A program made the translations under genes and the position numbers. Of a DNA stretch of 5,030 bases, positions 1-5,030 are shown piece after piece. The stretch is from Caldimonas sp. (GTDB taxonomy: Bacteria; Pseudomonadota; Gammaproteobacteria; Burkholderiales; Burkholderiaceae_C). The notes beneath the pieces were generated by a model. That model saw only the letters and a program-made list of their open reading frames with translations, was not told the DNA's origin and made no database searches. Within the stretch, counting starts at the first letter, position 1, and every line of letters starts with the position of its first letter. The stretch spans positions 1 through 5,030 of the forward strand of contig JASLGD010000043.1 of assembly GCA_030150305.1 (NCBI GenBank). Reading direction: 5' to 3'.

Positions 1-966
1 GTCGCCGAGCTGGTCGAGGAACCAGCGCACCATCCAGAAGCCGCACGCGGTCTGGATCTCGCTGCAGTAGCGTCCCGGGTTCGCAGCCGGATAGGCCGGT
101 GCGAACGGCAACGCCTCGAGGTAGCGCTCGGTCTCGACCGCGATCGACACCGACGTGCCCGACGACACGCACGCGATGCCGTCGCCGAGCGCGCTCGCGG
201 CGAGCAGCTCGCACGCCTTGTCGGCGCCGGCGGCGACGACGGGCAGCCCTGGCGCGATGCCGGTCGCGTGCGCAGCGTCGGCGCAGACGACGCCGATCGT
301 CCGCGTCGCCGCGACGAGCTCCGGACACTGGCGCCGCGCGACCGCGACCGCGCGCCAGCGCCAGTCCGAAGGCTTGCACCACGCCTGCCTTCGATAGTCG
401 AACGGCAGGTACGCGACCTGCGCGGCGACGGCGTCGCTGCAGCGCGCGGTCAGCCGCCAGTTCAGGAAGCCCGAGAGCAGCATCACCTTGTCGGCGCGCG
501 CGAGCATCGCGGCGTCGTGCTCGGCCCACCAGTTCGCCTCGGCCTCGCGCTGCAGATGGAGCACGACGTCGTCGACGCGCGCCGCCGCGAACAGCGTGCG
601 CCAGAGGAGCGGCAGCGGCGGCACGCGACCGGCGCGGCGGCGGTCGAGCCAGCTGATCGCGGGCGCGAGCGCGCGACCCGACGCGTCGAGCGGCACCAGC
701 GTGCCGCGCTGGCTCGTCACCGCCATCGCGCGCAGCGCGCTCGCCAGCCCGGGACGCTCGCGCCAGAGCGCCTGGCACGCATCGGCGAGCGCGGCCCAGA
801 CGGCCTCGACGTCGATCTCCTTGCGGTCGGGCTGCGGCGCGCGGTAAGCGTCGAGGGCGACCTGCGAGCGGGCGATCGTCTCGCCGGCGGCGTCGAACAC
901 GGTCGCGCGGACGCTCTGGCTGCCGCAGTCGATCGCGAGCACGGCGTCACGCGGCAGCGCGCTCAT
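1..966 (-). CDS. FGGY-family carbohydrate kinase, YgcE-like (partial, C-terminus outside window)
   Basis: Probable ATP-dependent, cytoplasmic sugar or polyol kinase. The frame is open from the ATG at 966-964 to the window edge, giving 322 codons; family members are usually about 500 residues, so the C-terminal third is missing. Seen in the translation: the N-terminal phosphate-binding motif DCGSQS (residues 13-18) followed by VRATVFD; TSQRG (84-88) and ISWLDRR (104-110), typical of the FGGY N-terminal domain; AGADKACELL (246-255) with D249 as the likely catalytic base; and SSGTS (268-272). The stretch from GADK through ERYLEALPFAPAYPAANPG to CGFWMVRWF resembles, from memory, the YgcE-like FGGY branch, whose substrate is not established. 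A strong purine-rich ribosome binding site (GGAGGGGGAG, 983-974) lies 7 nt before the ATG and supports this start. It is divergent from the sterol desaturase-like gene. The family call is firm, the subfamily is tentative and the substrate is unknown. Confidence 0.9.
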   Translation of the reverse strand, partial: MSALPRDAVLAIDCGSQSVRATVFDAAGETIARSQVALDAYRAPQPDRKEIDVEAVWAALADACQALWRERPGLASALRAMAVTSQRGTLVPLDASGRALAPAISWLDRRRAGRVPPLPLLWRTLFAAARVDDVVLHLQREAEANWWAEHDAAMLARADKVMLLSGFLNWRLTARCSDAVAAQVAYLPFDYRRQAWCKPSDWRWRAVAVARRQCPELVAATRTIGVVCADAAHATGIAPGLPVVAAGADKACELLAASALGDGIACVSSGTSVSIAVETERYLEALPFAPAYPAANPGRYCSEIQTACGFWMVRWFLDQLGD

Positions 967-1060
967 GCCGGCTCTCCCCCTCCGAGGTGTGCTCGAATGC
1001 TCGCGTCAGGCGCGGTCCGCTGCGTCATGATCGGGCCCGCGTTCACGCGAGGGACTCCAC
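967..1060. promoter_or_regulatory. Divergent intergenic region with presumed back-to-back promoters
   Basis: These 94 bp separate the start codons of the kinase (minus) and the sterol desaturase-like gene (plus), so both promoters should lie here or extend into the coding ends. Both edges carry ribosome binding sites: GGAGGGGGAG on the minus strand at 983-974 and GAGGGA on the plus strand at 1049-1054. I see no convincing -35/-10 pair. Short symmetric elements occur: CGGGCCCG at 1032-1039 and CGCG-ttca-CGCG at 1038-1049. In DNA this GC-rich they are weak evidence for an operator. The promoter role is inferred from gene orientation only. Confidence 0.5.
1049..1054 (+). promoter_or_regulatory. 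Ribosome binding site deciding the GTG start of the sterol desaturase-like gene
   Basis: GAGGGA lies 6 nt before the GTG at 1061 and matches a Shine-Dalgarno sequence. It supports the GTG start over downstream alternatives such as the ATG codons for residues 59 and 62, which would remove the first membrane segment. Confidence 0.6.
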
Positions 1061-2200
1061 GTGCTCGAAGACAAGATCAACGCGACCTTCGGCGACGACG
1101 AGCCGACCGGCTTCGGCAGCGGCTGGTGGAGCGGGGTGCTCTCCGCGTTCTTCGGCTTCCTCGCGCTCGGCGCGGTCGTCTGCCTGCACTTCCCTCAGCT
1201 CCTGACGTCGCCGGAGCTGAGACCCTACTACCCGATGGCGATCATGCGCCTGCTGATCCAGGCGCTCATCGTCGCCGCGATCGTGTTCGGCGTCGCCTCG
1301 GCGGTCCTGCGCAGGAAGAAGGTGCTCGGCCTCACCGGGATGCTGCTCGCGCTCGCGGCGACGCTGTGGGGCGGCGCGAGCGTTCCGATCAACGAATCGC
1401 TCCACGACGGGCCGGCGATCGGCCTCGACTGGTTTCTGCTCGACATGCTGCTGATGACCCTCGTCTATTCGCCGTTCGAGGTGCTCTGGCCGGCGTATCC
1501 GGAGCAGAGCATCTTTCGCAAGGAGTGGCTGCTCGACGTCGGCTACTTCCTCTCGACGCACCTGCCGATCCAGATCACGTCGTTCCTGATCCTGCTGCCT
1601 GCCACGCAGCTGACCGCGTTCCTCGGCGTCCCCGCCGTGCTCGACGCGATGGCGCGCCTGCCCTGGCTGGTGCAGGTGCTGCTCGCGATCTTCGTCGCCG
1701 ACCTCGCCGAGTACGCCATCCACCGTGCGTTCCACACGGTGCCGTGGCTGTGGCGCTTCCACGCCATTCACCATTCGTCGAAGGCGCTCGACTGGCTCGC
1801 CGGGTCGCGGTCGCACCTGATCGACGACGTCCTCGTGCGCGGCTTCATCCTCGTCCCGATGATGTTCATCTTCCCGCACGACATCATCGTCGTGTACCTC
1901 TTCTTCGTGACGCTGCACGCGACCTGGACGCATTGCAACTTCCGGCCGAGCATCGGCTGGCTCGAGCCGTTCCTGATCTGCCCGCGCTACCACCACTGGC
2001 ACCACACGTCGCAGGCCGAGGCGATCGACAAGAACTTCGCGATCCACTTCCCCTGGATCGACCGCATGTTCGGCACTTACTACTTCCCGAAGGACAAGTG
2101 GCCCGACACCTACGGCCTCGACAACGAGAAGATCCCGGCCGGCTTCTGGGGGCAGTTCTTCTACCCGTTCACGCCGATGCAGGCGGCCGCCAAGGCCTAG
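1061..2200 (+). CDS. Sterol desaturase / fatty acid hydroxylase superfamily membrane protein
   Basis: A 379-residue integral-membrane di-iron oxygenase, expected to hydroxylate or desaturate a lipid (sterol, fatty acid, carotenoid or hopanoid-like) using O2. The translation shows the superfamily histidine boxes in order: HRAFH (221-225), HAIHH (234-238), H286/H291 in HATWTH, and HHWHH (311-315), with H252 and H329 as further candidate ligands. Hydrophobic segments lie near residues 24-43, 60-82, 88-104, 122-138, 165-190, 203-220 and 258-285. The first 120 or so residues add about three membrane segments ahead of the catalytic core, which starts around residue 130. The start is GTG, backed by GAGGGA 6 nt upstream. 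The 3' end overlaps the convergent desaturase gene by 4 bp. All ligand boxes appear intact, so it should be active. The substrate cannot be read from sequence; the convergent lipid-tailoring genes hint at a lipid or polyene. Confidence 0.92.
   Translation: MLEDKINATFGDDEPTGFGSGWWSGVLSAFFGFLALGAVVCLHFPQLLTSPELRPYYPMAIMRLLIQALIVAAIVFGVASAVLRRKKVLGLTGMLLALAATLWGGASVPINESLHDGPAIGLDWFLLDMLLMTLVYSPFEVLWPAYPEQSIFRKEWLLDVGYFLSTHLPIQITSFLILLPATQLTAFLGVPAVLDAMARLPWLVQVLLAIFVADLAEYAIHRAFHTVPWLWRFHAIHHSSKALDWLAGSRSHLIDDVLVRGFILVPMMFIFPHDIIVVYLFFVTLHATWTHCNFRPSIGWLEPFLICPRYHHWHHTSQAEAIDKNFAIHFPWIDRMFGTYYFPKDKWPDTYGLDNEKIPAGFWGQFFYPFTPMQAAAKA
2197..2200. other. CTAG shared by two convergent stop codons
   Basis: The self-complementary tetranucleotide CTAG contains the plus-strand stop TAG (2198-2200) of the sterol desaturase-like gene and the minus-strand stop TAG (2199-2197) of the fatty acid desaturase. 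The genes therefore overlap tail to tail by 4 bp. There is no intergenic space for a terminator, and I see no stem followed by a T-run on either side; transcripts probably run into the opposing gene. Confidence 0.95.
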
Positions 2201-3054
2201 AAGTTCAACGACGCGAGGCGCACGTCCGCGGGCAGCTCGGCGCCGGTCGCCGTCGCGCGCACGAGGCCGAGCCGCTTCATCGTCTTCACGGCGGCGAAGC
2301 CGAGGTCGTACTCGGCGTCGTCGTGGCTGAGCCGCAGCAGGCCCGGCGAGTGGTGATGGTTGTTCTGCAGGCAGGCGCTGAAGGTCGCGGTCACGGGCAG
2401 CCAGTCGCCGATGTTCATCGCGTTGTCGCGCTCGTCGTCGTAGCGGCGCGAGCCGAAGCGGCGATCGTGCGTCCAGTAGTTCTGGACCATGTTGATCCAG
2501 AGCGCAAAGACGCGAAACACGATCCAGATCGTTGCCGCGAAGCGCAGGTCGCCGACGAGGGTCCAGAGCAGCCAGAAGTTGAACAGCTGCGACGCGACGG
2601 CGAACGCCGGATGCGCGACGAGGCGAAACGGCCAGGAATCGAAGATCGCGTCGGTGGCCAGGTTCGTCTTCGCCTTGTACGGCGCCAGGCAGAGCCAGAG
2701 CGTGCGCAGCCAGCCATCCGACGCGAGCTTGTTGGGATCGCCCGGATGGTCGGAGAACGCGTGGTGCAGCCGATGCCGGTTCACCCACGTCACCGGGTTG
2801 ATGTAGACGCCGAAGGCGTTGTTGACGACGGTGATCGTCTTCACGAACCATGGCTGGTAGTCGAGCGCACGGTGCGCGATGCCCATGTGGATCACGCACG
2901 AGAGATAGACGCCGCCGACGAACCAGCAGGCGACGAAGTACGCAGCGCCGATCGCGAGGCCGCCCCACGGCCCGATCGCGGGCGGCGCGGCGAGCATGCA
3001 CGCCGCTGCGTAGATCGCGATGATCGCGTAGCCAATCGCGTTGTAGATCCTCAC
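2197..3054 (-). CDS. Membrane fatty acid desaturase (acyl-lipid / acyl-CoA type)
   Basis: A 285-residue integral-membrane di-iron desaturase, expected to insert a double bond into an acyl chain using O2 and an electron donor. Histidine boxes in order: HMGIAH (56-61, HX4H), HRLHH (94-98, HX2HH) followed by AFSDHPGDPN, and QNNHHH (230-235). H196 in NYWTHD sits where an extra ligand is expected. Hydrophobic stretches lie near 5-23, 31-55, 150-168 and 172-190, consistent with paired membrane hairpins. The C-terminal EYDLGFAAVKTMKRLGLV (248-265) matches the segment that usually follows the third box. The length is slightly short but complete for bacterial members. Oddity: the third box begins with Q230 instead of the usual histidine of HNNHH. 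The GTG start is chosen because a GGAGG lies 5 nt upstream; the same frame stays open far upstream, but only through sequence that encodes the halogenase in another frame. It begins 44 bp after the halogenase-like gene, so it is probably its operon partner. Confidence 0.92.
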   Translation of the reverse strand: MRIYNAIGYAIIAIYAAACMLAAPPAIGPWGGLAIGAAYFVACWFVGGVYLSCVIHMGIAHRALDYQPWFVKTITVVNNAFGVYINPVTWVNRHRLHHAFSDHPGDPNKLASDGWLRTLWLCLAPYKAKTNLATDAIFDSWPFRLVAHPAFAVASQLFNFWLLWTLVGDLRFAATIWIVFRVFALWINMVQNYWTHDRRFGSRRYDDERDNAMNIGDWLPVTATFSACLQNNHHHSPGLLRLSHDDAEYDLGFAAVKTMKRLGLVRATATGAELPADVRLASLNF

Positions 3055-3058
3055 GTCA

Positions 3059-3066
3059 ACCTCCCC
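3059..3066 (-). promoter_or_regulatory. Ribosome binding site deciding the GTG start of the desaturase
   Basis: On the minus strand GGGGAGGT runs from 3066 to 3059; its GGAGG core ends 5 nt before the GTG at 3054. It is the best Shine-Dalgarno match on this strand. It fixes a start just ahead of the first membrane segment and argues against reading the open upstream frame as a long N-terminal extension. Confidence 0.75.
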
Positions 3067-3079
3067 AGGTGATCGAGCC

Positions 3080-3098
3080 CTGCCGTCGGACGCGGCAG
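3080..3098 (-). other. Short hairpin between halogenase-like gene and desaturase
   Basis: Immediately after the halogenase-like stop codon the minus strand reads CTGCCG, a 7-nt loop, then CGGCAG: a perfect 6-bp stem. No T-run follows, so it is not a standard intrinsic terminator. It fills nearly half of the 44-bp gap and could slow 3' decay or mark a processing site. A chance stem of this size is possible in GC-rich DNA. Confidence 0.35.
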
Positions 3099-4775
3099 TC
3101 AGCGGCTCGTGAACAGCAACGGCTCCTCTCGGTGGTCGTCGAGCTCGCCGAAGCGCACGCCGACGGCGAGTGCGCTGCGAAGCGCCGCCGCGTCGGCGCC
3201 ACCGGCCTCGGCGCGCGCCGCGATCTCGGTCGCGAGCGTTCGCATCCGCCGCGTCGAGTGCCGGATGCGGGCGCGGAAGCGCTCGTCGTCGAGGCCGCGG
3301 TCGAGCAGGCTCGCGTTCAGGGCCGCGAACCACGGCAGCGACGCCTGGTCGAGCAGCGTCGCCGGATTGGCGATCGCGTCGCGCGGCCGCGCCGCCGACC
3401 ACGCGCGCAGCAGCGCCTGCACGTCGCGGTTGAGCGCCTGACAGTGCGCGAGCTCGTCGCGGAGCGCCGAGAACGCCGCCAGGTCGCACGTCCGCCGCTG
3501 GAAGAAGAACTGGGCGAGGATGCCCCAGTAGTACGTGTAGTCCCAGATCACCTTCGCGGGCAGCGCCTCGGCGTCGCCGAAGATCGCGTACTGGCCTTCG
3601 TAGAGCGCGAGCGTGCTCTCGTAGAACGAGTGGAAGATCTGGTCGAAGATGCCGGCGTGGGCGTCGATCGGCCGGCCGGCGAGGTCGCGCGCGACGAGCT
3701 CGCAGATCGAGGTGTTGGCGATCGCGATGAAGTCGCTGCCCGGCGAGTAGAACGGGTCGAGGAAGAGCCCCGCCTCGCCGGTGATCGCCCAGCGATCGCC
3801 CGAGAAGAGCTGGCGGCAGCCGTACGAGAAGCGGCGCAGGAACGCGAAGTCCTGCAGCTTGTCGCGCTTGCCGTCGATCGCCTCGAACACGCGCGGCTGG
3901 TGCACGGCGAGCCAGTCCATCGCCTTTTCGAACGTGTTCATGGCCGCGAGCGGATGCCGCGCCGCGTCGACCACGATGCCGACCGAATGCGATCCCGAGG
4001 CCAGCGGAATCAGCCACACCCAATAGCCGTCGCCGACGAGGTGATTCGTCGACAGCCAGCGCGCCGCGGGCGTGCAGCGCGCGCGCCACTCGGGATCGTC
4101 GGACCAGTCGTCGATCGCGATCCGCTCGGCGATGCGAAACCAGACGGCGTTGGCGTCGTGGCGGTTCGGCTCGGCGAGCTCGCGCTTCTTCTTGATCAGC
4201 CCGGCGCGCCCGCACGCGTCGACGAGCCAGCGCGAACGCGCCTCGCGGACCGCCCCGTCGCTGCGAAAGACGACGCGGTGCGCGTCGCCCTTCGACTCGG
4301 CCAGCGCGAGGTCGAGCACGGTCGCGCCGCACGCGACCGTGACGCCGCGACGGATCGCCTCTTCGGCGAGGAAGTTCTCGAACAGGCCGCGGTCGATCTG
4401 GTAGCTCGGCACCGCGAGCGGTCGGCTGGCGCCGAGCTCGGTGACGCGGTCGACGTCGCTCCTGCGGTCGGAGAAGAAGAAGCGAAAGCCGAACTTCTTC
4501 AGCTGCGCGTTCTCGAGGTGTTCGCGCAGGCCCAGCACGTTGGCGAAGTAGTCGGCGCCGATCTCGACCGTCGACTCGCCGACCTTGTGCGCGGCGATCG
4601 GCACCGGGTGCACGCGGCGCTCGAGGACGAGGATGTCGAGCGCCGGGAACGACTGCTTCAGCTGCAGCGCGAGGGTCAGGCCGGCGAGGCCGCCGCCGGC
4701 GATGACGACGTCGTGTCGCGCGGCTTCGGAAGTGCCGCCGCCGCTGCTTGCGCGTCGATCGACGGCCGCGCTCAC
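3099..4775 (-). CDS. Flavin-dependent halogenase-like FAD oxidoreductase
   Basis: A 558-residue soluble FAD protein of the tryptophan/phenol halogenase type, expected to use FADH2 from a separate reductase, plus O2 and halide, to halogenate an aromatic or polyene substrate; a monooxygenase role is the alternative. Motifs in order: dinucleotide-binding GGGLAG (27-32), KVGEST (64-69), then EIGADYF and QLKKFGFRFFF (91-101), in which K93 or K94 falls where halogenases carry the catalytic lysine; SYQIDRG (124-130); DACGRAG (186-192); WVWLIP (252-257), which fits the halogenase signature WxWxIP; and GEAGLFLDPFYSPGSDF (333-349), the FAD-contacting segment. The C-terminal 180 residues look helical and rich in W/Y/F around 378-425 (substrate side). 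The glutamate that follows the EP motif in tryptophan halogenases is not evident here (Y343), which argues against free tryptophan as substrate. The start is GTG with GGAG 8 nt upstream, overlapping the stop of a 15-codon ORF as GTGA. It lies 44 bp before the desaturase, probably in one operon. Halogenase family firm; actual halogenation not proven. Confidence 0.88.
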   Translation of the reverse strand: MSAAVDRRASSGGGTSEAARHDVVIAGGGLAGLTLALQLKQSFPALDILVLERRVHPVPIAAHKVGESTVEIGADYFANVLGLREHLENAQLKKFGFRFFFSDRRSDVDRVTELGASRPLAVPSYQIDRGLFENFLAEEAIRRGVTVACGATVLDLALAESKGDAHRVVFRSDGAVREARSRWLVDACGRAGLIKKKRELAEPNRHDANAVWFRIAERIAIDDWSDDPEWRARCTPAARWLSTNHLVGDGYWVWLIPLASGSHSVGIVVDAARHPLAAMNTFEKAMDWLAVHQPRVFEAIDGKRDKLQDFAFLRRFSYGCRQLFSGDRWAITGEAGLFLDPFYSPGSDFIAIANTSICELVARDLAGRPIDAHAGIFDQIFHSFYESTLALYEGQYAIFGDAEALPAKVIWDYTYYWGILAQFFFQRRTCDLAAFSALRDELAHCQALNRDVQALLRAWSAARPRDAIANPATLLDQASLPWFAALNASLLDRGLDDERFRARIRHSTRRMRTLATEIAARAEAGGADAAALRSALAVGVRFGELDDHREEPLLFTSR

Positions 4776-4835
4776 GGCGGCGCTCCGCAGCCTGCGCGCC
4801 GATCGAGGCTCGCGCTCACGTCGGCGCTTCCGCAG
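4741..4835. repeat. Imperfect tandem duplication (about 44-bp unit) across a gene junction
   Basis: Positions 4741-4775 and 4785-4819 align without gaps over 35 bases with 29 identities. The match continues, with one mismatch and a 1-nt length difference, from 4776-4790 into 4820-4835. Read on the minus strand, each copy contains GCTGCGGA, then GCGCCG, then the overlap GTGAGCGCG, then TCGATCG and CGCGCA. Thus a unit holding a ribosome-binding-like GCGGA, a TGA stop and an overlapping GTG start occurs twice. The copies have diverged, so the event is not recent. Confidence 0.75.
4772..4819 (-). CDS. Possible 15-codon coupling ORF between two operon genes
   Basis: GTG at 4819-4817 overlaps the TGA of the upstream gene (GTGA, 4819-4816), and this frame ends at a TGA (4774-4772) that itself overlaps the GTG start of the halogenase-like gene (GTGA, 4775-4772). 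The product would be MSASLDRRAGCGAPP, strikingly like the halogenase-like N-terminus MSAAVDRRASSGGG, because both arise from the tandem repeat. A functional peptide is unlikely. More plausibly it is a relic of the original start that may still let ribosomes re-initiate from the upstream gene into the halogenase-like gene. Translation is unproven. Confidence 0.35.
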   Translation of the reverse strand: MSASLDRRAGCGAPP

Positions 4836-5030
4836 CGACGAGCGCGTGCGCCGTGAGCCGCAGCGCGAGCGCAGGCGCGAGCGGCAGCGCGATCGACGCG
4901 TCGCCGCGGTCGGCGAGCGAGATCGCTTCGAGGAACGGCAACGCGCCCGCCATCGCGTTGCCGGCGAGCGAGCGCGCCGCGGCCGAGCGCAGCGTCGGCG
5001 CCGTTGCGCCTTCGCGGGCCAGCTCCCAAT
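4816..5030 (-). CDS. Unidentified protein, C-terminal 70 residues only
   Basis: The frame enters from the right edge (first complete codon at 5028-5026) and ends at TGA 4818-4816. The visible 70 residues read WELAREGATAPTLRSAAAR, then SLAGNAMAGALPFLEAI, a short SIALPL strand-like stretch, and a final alanine/leucine-rich helix ending in APT. Of the three minus-strand frames this one has the most protein-like composition; the alternatives are arginine-rich. I do not recognise it with confidence. The pattern FLEAI, RGD, LPL, final helix could fit the C-terminus of a Gfo/Idh/MocA-type oxidoreductase, or a ketosynthase-related protein given the neighbours, but both are guesses. Its stop overlaps the GTG of the 15-codon ORF and it lies 40 bp ahead of the halogenase-like gene in the same direction, so it is probably the preceding gene of that operon. 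Confidence 0.6.
   Translation of the reverse strand, partial: WELAREGATAPTLRSAAARSLAGNAMAGALPFLEAISLADRGDASIALPLAPALALRLTAHALVAAEAPT

Noticed and set aside
99..656. A 185-codon plus-strand frame opposite the kinase
   Set aside because: It is almost entirely R, A, S, P and T, with no protein-like pattern; the minus strand encodes the FGGY kinase there.
2182..2191. GGCGGCCGCC palindrome near the convergent 3' ends as a terminator
   Set aside because: It has no loop and no T-run, lies inside the coding sequence and is a common kind of palindrome in GC-rich DNA.
1043..3001. A 652-codon open frame on the minus strand
   Set aside because: It is out of frame with the desaturase and antisense to the sterol desaturase-like gene. 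The composition is R/E/D/H-rich without recognisable motifs.
268..3072. A 934-codon open frame on the plus strand
   Set aside because: It runs antisense to the kinase, through the intergenic gap, out of frame through the sterol desaturase-like gene and antisense to the desaturase. The product is arginine-rich and low in complexity with no domain, as expected from GC-rich codon bias.
3055..4332. Long N-terminal extension of the desaturase (711-residue fusion protein)
   Set aside because: The frame is open upstream, but that stretch encodes the halogenase-like protein in another frame. A GGAGG 5 nt before GTG 3054 and the family length support the short form.
3069..4856. A 595-codon plus-strand frame opposite the halogenase-like gene
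   Set aside because: It is a complementary-frame shadow rich in R, E, A and V. The minus strand holds the recognisable FAD, KVGEST and WxWxIP motifs.
4820..5029. An 85-codon minus-strand frame reading into 4772
   Set aside because: Upstream of 4819 it is arginine-rich and overlaps the more protein-like frame ending at 4816. Only its last 15 codons, from the GTG at 4819, are of interest as a coupling ORF.

Overview
The window is very GC-rich bacterial DNA (about two thirds G+C by eye). It is densely coding and has strong third-position GC bias, so long open frames appear antisense to real genes. Protein families and gene spacing suggest a high-GC proteobacterium or a relative; nothing here fixes the genus. 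I see no tRNA, rRNA, CRISPR array, transposase or attachment site.

Layout. (1) 1-966, minus: the first 322 codons of an FGGY-family carbohydrate kinase, resembling the YgcE-like branch and cut by the window edge. (2) 967-1060: a 94-bp divergent intergenic region. (3) 1061-2200, plus: an integral-membrane sterol desaturase/fatty acid hydroxylase superfamily protein with a full set of histidine boxes. (4) 2197-3054, minus: a membrane fatty acid (acyl-lipid or acyl-CoA) desaturase, convergent with gene 3 and sharing a CTAG in which both stop codons lie. (5) 3099-4775, minus: a flavin-dependent halogenase-like FAD protein with GxGxxG, KVGEST and WxWxIP motifs. (6) 4772-4819, minus: a possible 15-codon coupling ORF made by a tandem duplication of the gene junction. 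(7) 4816-5030, minus: the last 70 residues of an unidentified protein.

How they may work together. The unidentified gene, the halogenase-like gene and the desaturase run in the same direction with gaps of 40-44 bp, so they are probably one operon read from right to left. An FAD halogenase/monooxygenase followed by a fatty acid desaturase, beside a convergent membrane di-iron hydroxylase, points to oxidative tailoring of a lipid or polyene/polyketide-type product. Pigment-type (aryl polyene-like) pathways are one possible setting, but no ketosynthase or other pathway-defining gene is securely visible. The kinase is divergent and probably belongs to a separate sugar-use function.

The most unusual structure is the junction at 4741-4835. 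A stop/start overlap module of about 44 bp is present twice in tandem, so the end of the upstream gene and the beginning of the halogenase-like gene are joined by a tiny ORF with GTGA overlaps at both ends.
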